Source of the DNA: Ophthalmolycus amberensis
Lineage: Eukaryota > Chordata > Actinopteri > Perciformes > Zoarcidae
DNA: 64,000 bases
Reading direction: 5' to 3'
Assembly (NCBI GenBank): GCA_024529925.1
Contig: JAFEUB010001068.1
Location: 139,501 to 203,500 of the forward strand
The notes under the pieces: generated by a model
Told to the model about the DNA's origin: nothing
What the model saw: the letters and a program-made list of their open reading frames with translations, nothing else
The model's database searches: none
Part shown: positions 13,031 to 26,318 of the stretch, in pieces
Layout of the letters: the number at the start of each line of letters is the position of its first letter
Numbering within the stretch: position 1 is the stretch's first letter
Position numbers and translations under genes: made by a program

Positions 13031-13080
13031 TGTAATGTAATGTAACGTAATGTAATCCTGATTTCACTTAAAACTGTTAA
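13031..13080. other. Duplication junction sequence
   Basis: Fifty bases between the two 8.1 kb copies, present at neither outer edge. They contain 'tgtaatgtaatgtaacg' and then 'taatcctgatttcactta'. Positions 13045-13070 are identical over 26 bases to 3848-3873 in a chitin synthase intron, so the junction carries filler apparently taken from about 9 kb away or from a shared dispersed word. Confidence 0.7.
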
Positions 13081-13172
13081 TAATGAACAGCAATTAATAC
13101 AAGAATAGCAAAGTAAATGGGTGCCCCTCTTACAGACGTCATGTTGTTTCTGTACACAGGAGGTGTGTTCGG

Positions 13173-13428
13173 AGCAGAGGTGGAAGAAGTACTCAGATAT
13201 TGTATTTAAGTAAAAGTAGAAATACCACAGTGTTCAAATAGTAGTTAGGTTTTGCTCAAGTAACAGTGTTAGCATCAAAGTTTATTTCAAGTATCAAAAG
13301 CAGACTGTCCCTTTCAGAAAACAATGTATATTAAACTTGATATATTTATATTGAATTATACTTATTGATGCATTTTGGTGCACATGAGGTCAATGTTTTA
13401 TGCTGGTAAAGGTTTATATACTTTATCT
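13173..13428 (+). mobile_element. Teleost MITE-like repeat (copy 2)
   Basis: Same element as at 4985-5240, carried along by the 8.1 kb duplication. Confidence 0.65.
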
Positions 13429-14667
13429 GATGAGTGGCTTGTATTGCCATTTGCAGTACAGAGTGATCACTCGTAAAGGAAGACAACAGAAAAAGTCCAA
13501 CCTCTGCTGGGCTGCAATGTTCATGTCATGGATGGGAAAAGCCACACTTGTGATTTGTTGTCGTCTTACCAATTTTGAGACTTAAAATACAAGCTCTGCT
13601 CTGATGTAAACGTTCATGAAGTGTTGAAAAGAGAACGAGTTCACCCTCTGGGGAGCACGACAGCCTAAAGACAATATCTTCGTGTCACAGGGGGAAAGAT
13701 AAAACATCTCTACCAAAGCGCTCGGGAGCATGAATATCCTTTGTTAATTTCATGTTTGGAGTTTGTATTTTGATTTTTAAAAAGGGGGAGTATGAATGTA
13801 AATTTCTTAAAAATAGAAATCTGTAGATATCAATAAGGTTCTGATCAGACAAATCACCTTTTAGCAGCTTTGGGCGGCTTTTTGTAAATGTTTTCAATGA
13901 GATGGATGAAACGATGAATTCAAAACCAGGACGTCTTATTAAACCACATGGCTCTGCAGAATAAAGACTCGGTTCAGGGAATAAACCTTTTAAAACAGAA
14001 AAAATGTAGCTTCGAACATCACATAAACGTATTTAAAAATCTCTCGTGCTGATTCGTGTTTGTCAAAGACAAAGTGAGGCTGAGAGATCAGCAGGTCGAC
14101 CTCAAAGCTTGTATCTGGGTGTAACATGGTCTGATACCATCAAACTCTTGGAGAAATGACGTAGAACTGAGTCATCCGTATGTATTTGTTTCTCATCCGC
14201 ATCCATATATATTTACGATCATGACGGGCACAAGAATAAAGCACCGTGGGTCTCTGCAGCTGCTGCTGCCGTACAAAATGTCCTTCTTTTTACAACTACG
14301 AATACCTGCCTGTCACAACAACTGCAATCACAAAGATACCGAGCTGTAGGGTGCTTTCACAAAGATTCTGTCTAACAACCTTTTATTTTATCAGTTGCAC
14401 AAAGCTCTCTACTACCTGATGATGTTAAATAAAAATACATTTCTATGGTTTTTGTGTAAATTAATAACTTTTTTTTTCATACTAACACGGCAGACCATCC
14501 ATTTGACCTACTCGGCACCATTACTTTCAATAGAAAACTGAAAGAAGACATTTCAAAGGGGAATTCCAGCAATAGGTGTAACAACAGCACTAAATAAGAA
14601 ATGTATCGTACTAACACAGACGGCGCACGAGGACATTCTGTAAAATATTACATAACATTTTGAAAAG

Positions 14668-15068
14668 ATCTAAAAACGTAAAAACAACAACATTGCTAGC
14701 AAACACTCTATGAGGTTTTCAGGTTCAAAAAGATCGAAACCAAAAGCATGAATCATCCACAAAAACCACAGACAGTGTTGGGTGATAAGTTCTGGCTCAC
14801 ACTCGGCGTTCCAGTTCAGCACAAAGGTGTTGGGCGGGGTTGAGGGCAGGGCCCCATGCAGGCCAGCCAAGTTCTTCAAGGCCAAACTTGGAAATTAATT
14901 TCTGTAGGGAGCCAACTTCATGCACGGGGACATGAAATGGCTTTTACCAAACTGTTGAAAGCACGCCGTTGTCTGAAATCGTTTGCTGTAAAATGTCCCT
15001 TAATCAGAGCAAAGAGACCCAAAATATGAGAAACAGTCCCGACCAAAAGTGCACACAAGTGCAAGGGG
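14668..15068 (-). pseudogene. Tc1/mariner-like transposase fragment (dead), copy 2
   Basis: Duplicate of the fragment at 6480-6880 with the same stop after ELERRV. The shared lesion shows the transposase was already dead before the block duplicated. Confidence 0.75.
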
Positions 15069-15288
15069 CTGTCAAGTAGTGTAACAATAATTTACTATGA
15101 ATTATGTGTAAATTAGACCCATTTTTTTCAAGAAGGCAGATTTACTTAAAGGCCACCAATGTTACACATGAGGATCACTTTACTTGCACGAGGAACTCCA
15201 GCATACTCTGCTTGTGAAAACAGTTGTGTAATAATACGAATTCAACTCTCTAATTTAAAACATCTTCCATTACAAGCTGAAGGTGTGG

Positions 15289-15889
15289 TGATTAAAAGAA
15301 GTTGGGGTGTGTAGGGAGGGTTTAATGAAGCCTTCATTGCAGGCTGTCAGATCCAGTGTTTTTGATCTTCAACCATCAAAATCGAACTTTTTCTAATATC
15401 TCAATATTTTGTTTTTTAATGATCTGTTTCTAGTCTTGAGGGTTCCCATACTGTATAGCTGCCCAGTACTAAATAGCTGGAGCACCACTTTATAATATAT
15501 ATCATAGAGGAGTTGCCTTTCAATGAACTGCAACCTTTTTTTAAAAAGTAATCAGCAACACACAGCCAACACATTGTTCAAGGCTATAATTTTAGATGAG
15601 ACATCCAATAATTTACTGCCATTGTCTTGTATTTCCTTGTAGGTTTCTTTCCACGTAACTCTGATGTGAAACCACTCACATTTCCTTCTTCATTTATTTC
15701 CCCTTTAACTTAAAGTACCTTAGATAGGTACTTATAAAATACCTATCTATCCATCTATCTATCTAAAGGTGTGACTAGTACAACCCACATTCCAGAAGTC
15801 TAAATGGTTCACAGCTGCAGCTGTAAGACATTTGAAAAAGAAAATAAAGTACATTGCAATAGTACTTCAGTCGATAAAAGAAAAAGTAA
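15289..15889 (+). repeat. Long inverted repeat, left arm (duplication copy 2)
   Basis: Counterpart of 7101-7809, shorter by the 107 bp deletion specific to this copy. It pairs with 19829-20637. Confidence 0.8.
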
Positions 15890-16720
15890 AAGTCAAATCT
15901 TCAAAATATGTTATTTTACAAAATATATCTTTAAAGGCCGTTTTCTAAAAACAAAAATCTCCACTCCAGTAGCTCTGACACCAAACTTTCTATTTTCACT
16001 CCTGTCTATATTGTGAAGGTTTGGACAGAGGGGTTTGTCCATTTATCATTCAGTGTTTGATTCATACAACATTTTATTACTAAAACATGGAGAAAATAGA
16101 TTTTTATGGCAGAACTTTCTGATTCATGAATTAATGCAAAGAGATATCTAAATTTCCCTCCTTAAAAACAGTCGACTCTCATGTCAACATTTTGAACCTG
16201 GCTTCATCCAATGTTCAGATTTATGTTTTGGGAATGTGTGCAAATTAGCACATATTTGATAAGATAATGCCTCTTTTGCATATTTAAACATACATTTTCA
16301 TGAAACCTTTATTGCCAAAAACAAATCGTCTAAATAATCAACCAGGATATTTATTAGTTACATTTCTTAAACGTCAGCCAAATGGTTTTATTAACCCTTG
16401 GTGCCTCAACTCAACCAAATCACAACAGCTGACGGATTACAAAACAAAGTCAGATGAACCATTTTTCTGATTAAATGTGTTTCGGTTGACACTGATACAT
16501 AGTGTGCTAATATTATGGAGCTACAATCAGTCTTTGTTAAAGAAACATGGTCATTCAACTCACAAGAACCACACCTTTAAAAGGATTTACTAAACGACCC
16601 CATGTTTGATATGCAAGGCTTGAGCTGCGTGTAGCTCATCCGCTTTGTCAATGCGTTGTTTACACCGTAGGGTGTATTTAGTCTCTTGCACTGGCAATGA
16701 AAGATTTCTGTAAAACAACC

Positions 16721-17111
16721 ATAAAAATGGAGGAAGATGCCATATAGAAAAGGAAAACAATACCAAAAACCCATACTCAACAGCAGTGTGTGTGGGATTC
16801 CCAAACCAAACCTAAAGGGGACGTTCAACATCGACTCCATCGTCCAGCAGAAGAGGAGCTCCCTGCACGCTCAGGAATTTCAACCTGTTGATCCAGTTCT
16901 ACACGGCTGGCATGCGATCTGCTTTTTTTCACATCCACCACCGTCTGCTTTGGATTGCCCACCAAACAAGACAAGAACAGACCACAACAGACAGGACTGC
17001 AGAAAAAAAAAAACCTCATTGGTGCCAACCTGCCCTCCATTCAGGACTTATACACCTCCAGTTCGCCTGATAGACAGAATAGTCAACTTGTTACACACAT
17101 CTTCAGTCTGA
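16721..17111 (+). other. Possible LINE 3'-end debris, copy 2
   Basis: Duplicate of 8640-9030, with the same weak resemblance in split frames. Confidence 0.28.
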
Positions 17112-18226
17112 CATTGACACCACTCTAATCCATTTCCATGGGAGTCCACTCTAACTATGTGGGATGTTCAGGACCCAGGCAACTCCAGTCAGGAAACATC
17201 CCTGCGGACCCTTCACACCACCCAATGTCTCCTCAGAACTCTGTGAGCCAAAACAACCAGACACAACAACAGTTTCTCTCGCTCTTATCAGCCATAGCGT
17301 CAAAAATGATTACCGTGCAGATGACCTGTAATGCTAAAAGTCCGCCGTACCTACAAATCATTACAAGCCACAACTGATGTTTTCACCCTGTGAGTCTGTG
17401 TGTGTTCTGTGTGTGTGTGTTCTAGGACCTTCTGTACCCGGAAACTACCACAATGTCAAGCCGAGGGGCAGATCTGAGACTCAAGCGCAGACACAGACAC
17501 TGGAGACGAGGTGAAATTGAAAAAAGGATCTTTACTTAAAAAGTCTGAAAACTGAAAGCGACTCCAACAGGGAGCGGGCAAAAATCCAAACAGAAAACAA
17601 AAAGGCAAAGTCACAAAAAAGCAAAGGTACAAACCAGGAGTACAATCCATTTCATCGCAATTACATGACTCGTCTTCTGTGACATTAGGGCAATCCCTGC
17701 ATTATAGTTTTAATTATGCTTTTGAAAGGGTGAAGTCGGGACACTGACCTGCATCAGTAACTCGTTTAGAAACACGTAGGTTCTGTAAAGGTAAAAGGGG
17801 TTGGACATGTGAACTGGACTATTTATAACCTGGTTCCAGTGAATTAGATGTATTGTTGTTCCTTTGTTTTAGCTTCTGCTATCTAAAGTTAAATCTGGTC
17901 AAACAACCAGAGTCCTGTATGTTTGTACTTCAGTAGAAAGCACAGAACTCCTTTGACTCTCATTGGTTCGTTTACTTTGTTTTCATGGCAGCTCTCTTAG
18001 TTTATGTTACTTTACCAGCAAAAGGTGACATTTAATGAATGAAAAACAACATTTCAAAAGCCTGCAACTTATTGCGTAGCAGTTTATCAGCGACGCCTTT
18101 AATGTTGACACATTGTTTTCAAATTGTCGTTAGAGCAACAGATGACTCAACTAAATGATTTAATAACAACAAACGCTGCCACACCAAAACACACACAGCT
18201 TGTGGGCCATCCACCGGGCCCCCACG

Positions 18227-18451
18227 GGGCCCCAGTGGTGTATAAAGTACCCAAAAGATACTTGAGTAAAAGTAAAGATACCTTCCTGGAAAATGACTCC
18301 AGTAAAAGTAAAAAGTCACCTATTAGAATACTACTTGAGTAAAAGTCTTAAAGTATCTGATATTTATTGTACTTAAGTATCAAAAGTAATTTTCTGATAT
18401 TAATTGTACTTAAGTTTTGAAAGTAAAAGTACAAGTAAATGCTGTTAATAA
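18227..18451 (+). mobile_element. Teleost MITE-like repeat, second type (copy 2)
   Basis: Duplicate of 10146-10370. Confidence 0.6.
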
Positions 18452-19828
18452 AAAAGCAAAGGGTCAAAATTATGAAGTTTATTCTTTTAAGTGCTGTGGC
18501 ACCATGACCAAGGACATGGAGCTGTGTTGAACATAATTGGGTTGGCTGTGATCCATTCGGGAGCAACAATGTTCAACATAATATATTGTACATAAGTATA
18601 CTTTTGCATCTACTATGAACTTATCATCATAATTCTCCAAAAAGCAATATGACACTATGAAGGAGTTGTAACAGTGCGTTTATAAGTATGCTCATTAGAC
18701 TAGAGGATGTAGAGGGCAAATGCATAATATTGTGTTCAGCAAAACATATCCACTTGATGCATCAGGTCAGTGTTTAGAGAAAGGACACCTGCCTTGTAAA
18801 CTCCTATGGGCCTGATTTGAACACAATAGGCAAAGGTTTTGCTCAAGCTGAATCTGCAATTGGGCGACTGCTACCATCATAACTCCATCTGATCATCCAC
18901 AACATGACTCAAATATCAAAACATGATCAATACTAAAGCAGCACCGAAAGTAACAACCCAGTCATTACTTGAAACTGAAAAATGTCCTGTTCATCTTCAA
19001 AAGAAGTTGGTTTTCAGAATTGCTTGCTTGCAGTCTCTTCATTTTCTTCATCTCAGGGAGAGCACAAACACAACAGGACACGTAACAAGTGGAAAGAAAA
19101 CATTAACAATACACATTTAAGAGGGGATTTAAAATACAACAATGATGTCTGATCCCAATAGGATCATTTAAATCAAGACACGTGGGTCCATATAAAAAAA
19201 ATATGTAATTTAAATGTCATAATAACAGAAAGATACTACATTTAAAAAATGCTTAAGCACTAAAATTACTTTACTTTTATTTAAATAAGTGATTTATTAA
19301 CTTGTTGCTGTATTGTTTAACCACAAACAGCTCCTGAGCTCTCTATCTCAATATTGGCATCACATTTCCCATAAGCCCCGTTGTTTCCTGTTGCTTTACG
19401 TAACAGAACCATAATGATTTGGTCACTTGCACCATTGGGCGTTGCTAAATCAACTTCTGACTAACTGATAAACAGCCTCTAAGTTTAGTGTACCGGCCGG
19501 AAATACAAAATGCACAACAATTAACAACATGTCGTGTTATTTTTTAATCTGGGCGCAACCCGTGACAGACCATGACTGCAGTAGAATGTGCTTCCTTGTA
19601 TCACTCAGCTGTGGTTTACAAGTTAACAACATGTTTCATGCAGGAAACGTTGTCCTTGGGAGTTATGCTTCGAGGGAAACATTTTTTTTTGCCACTGTAT
19701 CCTCTTATATGAAAGGCATATTGGTGCCCTATTGTTATTATTACTTGTATGGAGCCCAAATGTGTAAATGTGAAAGGATGGCATTGAACACAATCACATG
19801 TTCTCCAAATAAAAATGAATAAATCAAA

Positions 19829-20637
19829 CGTTTTTCTTTTATCGACTGAGGTACTACTGGTGCAATGTACTTTATTTCCACATTTTTCTTTTTCAAATGT
19901 CTTACAGCTGCAGCTGTGAACTTCCTTTGAAGGAGAAGCCAACTTTGCATCTATGTGCTAAAAGAGGAGAGGGTCAAGAGGAAGATAATTCACATCGTGA
20001 GGCATCTATCCCTCTGCAAGTCAATTAAGTCTTCAGTAGGTATTTGGGCGTGTCAGTGGCAGTCATGACGAGTTCCAAGTATCTGTCACCGAAGATAAGG
20101 TCAGTCTATTTGTATAAACACATTTAGACTTCTGGAATGTGGGTTGTACCAGTCGTACCTTTAGAGGGGAAATAAAAGAAGAAGGAAATGTGAGTGATTT
20201 CACTTCAGAGTTACGAGGAAAGAAACCTACAAGGAAATACAAGACGATGGCAGTAAATTATTGGATGATGTCTCGTCTAAAATGTCCTTTTCTTTCAGAG
20301 CAATCGGAAAGACGTCTCCCCTGCAGATTCATATTTAGCAACCTTTATACAGGAAGTAAAACAATAAAAATAAATTCAGCACGACAGTCTAGCTAGCCTT
20401 GAACAATGTGTTGGCTGTGTGTTGCTGATTACTGTTTTTAAAAAGTTTACAGTTTATTGAAAGGCAACTTCTCTATGATATATATTTTAAAGAGGTACTC
20501 CAGCTATTTAGTACTGGGCAGCTATAAAGTTTGGGAACCCTCAAGACTAGAAACAGATATATATTGATGGTTGAACAGCCTGCAATGACAGCTACATTAA
20601 ATCCTCCCTACGACCACACACCACCTTCTTTTAATCA
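19829..20637 (-). repeat. Long inverted repeat, right arm (duplication copy 2)
   Basis: Counterpart of 11749-12557. It is inverted relative to 15289-15889, and by duplication also relative to 7101-7809. Confidence 0.8.
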
Positions 20638-21120
20638 AAGATCATCGTTGCCAATACAGCCAACCTTCTATCTCTGAGGTTTCTCTGCAGGCTCTTCTCG
20701 TCCAGCATTCGTAGCAATGCCTATGAAAAATAATGCACTGCAATTCATAAATACATCCCATGAAGGCCAATGGTGTGTAATCCACGTAATCATGAACCAG
20801 ACCGCAAGAGCTCCCACATGGCAGGCGAGAGGGGCGGTGGATGGGTCAAACATGTCAACGGTCGTTGGCTGAACTTGACGTTGTTTAACATTTGTAAAAG
20901 AACGTACGGAAAAATTTGAAACTATACTTTTAGCAAGATATCATGTATGAGGATACGTGGATTTGATACATTTTTACTTTCCATACAAAGTATCAGACAG
21001 CTTATTTACATTCTTTTATTGATTTTAACTTGTTTTTCTACTTTCATGCACGTTAAAAAGTAAATGTAAAAACAATTCCCCAGTTGTTTGAAATACACTG
21101 TGAGCTCGTTTCTTTTGTTA

Positions 21121-21429
21121 CTTAATTGTTCCACACGTTTCAAATCGCAGGTAGAGAAACGGTGCTGAAATGACAAAATAACTCTTGTGACTCTCGTCTG
21201 TCAGAGGCAGATGTAGCATGACGGAGAGGAAGTCTTTCAGGAGGAAGGTTAGAGGGGATGTCAGCTCAGCAAGTCAAGACTGCTGTTGTTCATTCCCTGA
21301 TCAAAATACACATTTCAGTGTTTATTGATTTAGTATACTTTGTCTGATTGCATCTGTAGATTACTTGTAAATTCACCAAAAGTTACCATTGGATAAATGT
21401 TATTTAAACGTAACATTTCAGAAAACTTG
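21121..21429. other. Unique-looking spacer; nothing recognised
   Basis: About 300 bases between the second 8.1 kb copy and the minisatellite. There is no open frame of note, no repeat match within the window and no RNA gene. Confidence 0.4.
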
Positions 21430-22225
21430 TAAAAGTTATTGTCTATGAGTTCATGTTGTGACTCTATTCACCTGTAGAGTCTTAATGTGAGTGATGAAGT
21501 GATGAAGTTTCATGGTGATATCTATGAGGTCATGTTGTGACTCTATTCACCTGTAGAGTCTTCTTAATGTGAGTGATGAAGTGGTGAATATTCACCTGTA
21601 GTCTTCTTAATGTGAGTGATGAAGTTTCATGGTGATATCTATGAGGTCATGTTGTGACTCTATTCACCTGTAGAGTCTCTTAATGTGAGTGATGAAGTGG
21701 TGAAGTTTCATGGTGATATCTATGAGGTCATGTTGTGACTCTATTCACCTGTAGAGTCTTCTTAATGTGAGTGATGAAGTGGTGAATATTCACCTGTAGA
21801 GTCTTAATGTGAGTGATGAAGTGGTGAAGTTTCATGGTGATATCTATGAGGTCATGTTGTGACTCTATTCACCTGTAGTCTTCTTAATGTGAGTGATGAA
21901 GTGGTGAGGTTTGATGGTGATATCTATGAGGTCATGTTGTGACTCTATTCACCTGTAGAGTCTTCTTAATGTGAGTGATGAAGTGGTGAATATTCACCTG
22001 TAGTCTTCTTAATGTGAGTGATGAAGTGGTGAATATTCACCTGTAGAGTCTCTTAATGTGAGTGATGAAGTGGTGAATATTCACCTGTAGAGTCTCTTAA
22101 TGTGAGTGATGAAGTGGTGAGGTTTCATGGTGATATCTATGAGGTCATGTTGTGACTCTATTCACCTGTAGAGTCTTCTTAATGTGAGTGATGAAGTGGT
22201 GAAGTTTCATGGTGATATCTATGAG
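21430..22225. repeat. 81 bp minisatellite, block 1
   Basis: About ten units of the ~81 bp repeat whose core is 'gactctattcacctgtagag' then 'tcttaatgtgagtgatgaag' then 'tttcatggtgatatctatga'. Several units are internally deleted, joining 'gaagtggtga' to 'atattcacctgtag'. Units also vary in having 'tctt', 'tcttctt' or 'tctctt' before 'aatgtgag'. The block ends abruptly at 22225 inside a unit. Confidence 0.95.
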
Positions 22226-24530
22226 TTTACAGGAGGAGTCGACGATCAAAACTATTGTCACTGTGCGTCGTCAAAGACTAATCGTTCATCTGCGCCCAAA
22301 TGAGCCTTTGTTGTGTCCGGTATGTGTCTGTTCAGCCCAGTAGTGCAGCCGGTGATTAATGGTGACGGTACGGACGATAACATTGCCAATTAGGATCCTT
22401 TTGTGTGGTGGACACACGGATTAAACGCATTCACGTCACCAATGGTCAGAGTAATTAACGTAAGTAAGACGTGGTAACAAATATCGATGAGTCAAACAAA
22501 CTCAGGACTTTCGATTGACTGGTGTTCAACCCCGCGTGTCCCAACGTGTTCTTGTGGTTTTGTGCCCTAAACACAACTGTACAGAGTTGTTTTAAGCCCA
22601 AACATGTTTTTACGAAACATAGTTTGTTTTGTTGCCTAAATCTAATTTACGTTTTGTAACATAACTCCATTGTGCAGTTAGACCGCCTATGTTTAGGCAA
22701 CGTCCTGCTTTAGTGTGGAGATGATAATTATGACCATACTCATCGTTTTTGTTTAAGGGAGATGAATATCCTACAATTTGCTCCTCGCTCATTCTTTGAT
22801 GTTTTGACACTTCATTGTTAATTGGACACTATAGATTTCCCCACAGAGTTTTAAAGTGAGGGGATGTTTCACAAAGCAAAGTGAATATATTTTAAGCTTT
22901 TACTGAATACCAGGCCAGTAATATTCATACTCAGTCTATTAAAAAACCTGCTGATTGTCTGTGATGGAGTCTTTGTTCTCATACTGACTGCAGCTTGTGG
23001 AGGCCGCTACCTTTTTTTTGGTGCAGCCAGACTGGACGAGGATGGCGAAGTCTCCGATCTCGTGTGGGACCTCGTGCAGCAGGATGGTGACGGTGGTGAC
23101 GGCGTCAACCGTTGGCCCAACCAGGAAGGACGCTCCGATGGCCAGGCCGTCGGTAAAGTTGTGTGTGAAGTCAGCCGCCAGGTTCAGGTAACCCGACACC
23201 TTGATGTCTGTGTTAAGAGAAGTGAACGGAGAACAAATGAGGTGACAGTCGCTGATTTCAGCGAGCCTCTATTGAAGACACTGGACCAGGAAGTGCTTCT
23301 GAGGAAAAGGACCGGTTGGTTCTGTTAGATTGAATGATAAACATGTTCATGACACCAGCAGCACATTCCAGCGCTGACGTGACCGAGTGAAGTGAAGCCA
23401 AAAGATCACAGAAAGCAATGGAAACATTTTTTTTCTTTCCGTACAAACAAATAAAAGGACTTGATAGAAGAAAAAGATAAATAAATGATAGATAGATTCT
23501 TCATTAAAGCCAAGAACACATGTTCGCAGCTCCAGAAAACAAGTGCCGGAGCAAACAAAAATAAAAACACAATAAACACCCCGAGGTGATTATATTTCAG
23601 AAACTAGAAATAAGTTCCGTCTGTACTTTGGATACTTCTATTTTCATTCGATTGTAGGAAACTTTTAGGAAGCCGGTAGATCGTTTAAAAACGTAAAAGA
23701 CAAACGGTGAAAAGTCAATAAAATGCAGCGTAATCACTTCCCTCAATCGAGTGATTTCAGCAACAGTTGGATTATCGATTTGCTCTTTGAATTTGTAATA
23801 AATGAGTTGCGTCCGTCATGTCTTCAACAGTTACACTATGAAACTACATTTACAAAACACATTGATGATCATGATATCTGCACAATAAAAGTAAAATGTT
23901 AAAAACTATTTATTGAGTTGACAAAGGCCGGTATTGTTTTCACGGCGTGGGTCTCTGTGAGGAGAAATGTGTTCCTGGACACGCCCACAGTAGCAGAAGT
24001 TCCCAGAAGTGGTTTTAAGTTTGTTTGTACTTCAGCCTGCCTGGTGACAGATTTAGGTCATAGCGTCACAAAAGTTCAAGAGGCAGCGACGAGTTAAAGT
24101 CAACATGACGGCAGGGCGTGAAGACGGGTGTGCTTTGATATCTTACTTGGTTAAAATGTCAACAACCATATTGCCACACTGTCATTAAAATGCTGCTGAA
24201 TCAATAGTTCTATGTGAACTAGATATCAAAAAAGTATTTTCATTCAAATTCAGTTTTAATACAAACATCTACGTCTTTTAAGCCGTTTATGACCTCAACA
24301 CAAACAGCTCTACCACAGCTTTTGAGTTAATGAAATACAAAATAAAACAATAAAGCACGATGTGAGCACGTACCTGCACATCCTTCTGAATTTGGTGTTT
24401 TAATAACTAGAAATATAAATGTGAAATATCCTTGTGTTTTAAAGTTGTAAATATCTGCAGGTCAGTAACTGACCAGCAGATGGAGCTACTTTGTTTTCAA
24501 TCAGTCTTTAAAAGTAATCAATATATTGCA
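22226..24530. repeat. Partial duplicate of the slc39a7 3' region
   Basis: 22232-22750 matches 30831-31350 (offset about 8600) and 22751-24529 matches 34431-36219 (offset 11680) with only scattered base differences. The 3080 bp between (31351-34430, including the last slc39a7 exon) is absent, with a short T-run shared at the join. The copy sits inside the minisatellite, with repeat units directly at both edges. Confidence 0.93.
23011..23207 (-). pseudogene. Orphan copy of slc39a7 exon 6
   Basis: Minus-strand exon with intact splice borders and open frame containing [12 protein letters not shown] and [10 protein letters not shown], the metal-binding core of ZIP transporters. It differs from the functional copy at 34691-34887 by one substitution (VGPTVDAV here, VGPTVGAV there). 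No exon 7 follows and no exon 5 precedes it, so it cannot make a transporter alone; splicing into or out of it from neighbours is conceivable but unshown. Confidence 0.88.
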
Positions 24531-24540
24531 ATATATTGCA

Positions 24541-26318
24541 TGTTGTGACTCTATTCACCTGTAGAGTCTCTTAATGTGAGTGATGAAGTGGTGAAGTTAC
24601 ATGGTGATATCTATGAGTTCATGTGTTGACTCTATTCACCTGTAGAGTCTTAATGTGAGTGATGAAGTGGTGAAGTTTCATGGTGATATCTATGAGGTCA
24701 TGTTGTGACTCTATTCACCTGTAGAGTCTCTTAATGTGAGTGATGAAGTGGTGAAGTTTCATGGTGATATCTATGAGTTCATGTGTTGACTCTATTCACC
24801 TGTAGAGTCTTAATGTGAGTGATGAAGTGGTGAAGTTTCATGGTGATATCTATGAGGTCATGTTGTGACTCTATTCACCTGTAGAGTCTTCTTAATGTGA
24901 GTGATGAAGTGATGAAGTTTCATGGTGATATCTATGAGTTCATGTTGTGACTCTATTCACCTGTAGAGTCTTCTTAATGTGAGTGATGAAGTGGTGAAGT
25001 TTCATGGTGATATCTATGAGGTCATGTTGTGACTCTATTCACCTGTAGAGTCTCTTAATGTGAGTGATGAAGTGGTGAAGTTTCATGGTGATATCTATGA
25101 GGTCATGTTGTGACTCTATTCACCTGTAGAGTCTCTTAATGTGAGTGATGAAGTGGTGAAGTTTCATGGTGATATCTATGAGTTCATGTGTTGACTCTAT
25201 TCACCTGTAGAGTCTTAATGTGAGTGATGAAGTGGTGAAGTTTCATGGTGATATCTATGAGGTCATGTTGTGACTCTATTCACCTGTAGAGTCTTCTTAA
25301 TGTGAGTGATGAAGTGATGAAGTTTCATGGTGATATCTATGAGTTCATGTTGTGACTCTATTCACCTGTAGAGTCTTCTTAATGTGAGTGATGAAGTGGT
25401 GAAGTTTCATGGTGATATCTATGAGGTCATGTTGTGACTCTATTCACCTGTAGAGTCTCTTAATGTGAGTGATGAAGTGGTGAAGTTTCATGGTGATATC
25501 TATGAGGTCATGTTGTGACTCTATTCACCTGTAGAGTCTCTTAATGTGAGTGATGAAGTGGTGAAGTTTCATGGTGATATCTATGAGTTCATGTGTTGAC
25601 TCTATTCACCTGTAGAGTCTTAATGTGAGTGATGAAGTGGTGAAGTTTCATGGTGATATCTATGAGGTCATGTTGTGACTCTATTCACCTGTAGAGTCTT
25701 CTTAATGTGAGTGATGAAGTGATGAAGTTTCATGGTGATATCTATGAGGTCATGTTGTGACTCTATTCACCTGTAGAGTCTTCTTAATGTGAGTGATGAA
25801 GTGATGAAGTTTCATGGTGATATCTATGAGTTCATGTGTTGACTCTATTCACCTGTAGTCTTCTTAATGTGAGTGATGAAGTGGTGAAGTTTCATGGTGA
25901 TATCTATGAGGTCATGTTGTGACTCTATTCACCTGTAGAGTCTCTTAATGTGAGTGATGAAGTGGTGAAGTTTCATGGTGATATCTATGAGGTCATGTTG
26001 TGACTCTATTCACCTGTAGAGTCTTCTTAATGTGAGTGATGAAGTGGTGAAGTTTCATGGTGATATCTATGAGGTCATGTTGTGACTCTATTCACCTGTA
26101 GAGTCTCTTAATGTGAGTGATGAAGTGGTGAAGTTTCATGGTGATATCTATGAGGTCATGTTGTGACTCTATTCACCTGTAGAGTCTCTTAATGTGAGTG
26201 ATGAAGTGGTGAAGTTTCATGGTGATATCTATGAGTTCATGTGTTGACTCTATTCACCTGTAGAGTCTTAATGTGAGTGATGAAGTGGTGAAGTTTCATG
26301 GTGATATCTATGAGGTCA
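24541..26318. repeat. Minisatellite higher-order repeat, 1778 bp copy 1
   Basis: A 22-unit block whose order of unit variants is repeated in 26319-28096. Marker positions: the 'gtcttcttaatg...gaagtgatg' variant at 24881 and 25286 recurs at 26659 and 27064 (offset 1778 both times), and the shortened 'acctgtagtcttc' unit at 25851 recurs at 27629. Within each block a 405 bp (five-unit) sub-block is itself duplicated. Confidence 0.85.

Larger units (their letters stand above)
13081..21120. repeat. 8.1 kb tandem segmental duplication, copy 2
   Basis: Near-identical partner of 4893-13030 in the same orientation. Differences seen: loss of 107 bp near 15586 (joining 'caaggcta' to 'taattttagatgag'), gain of 10 bp ('tatcagacag') near 20990, and scattered single-base changes. 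The outer right edge continues into sequence unrelated to the junction. Confidence 0.95.
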
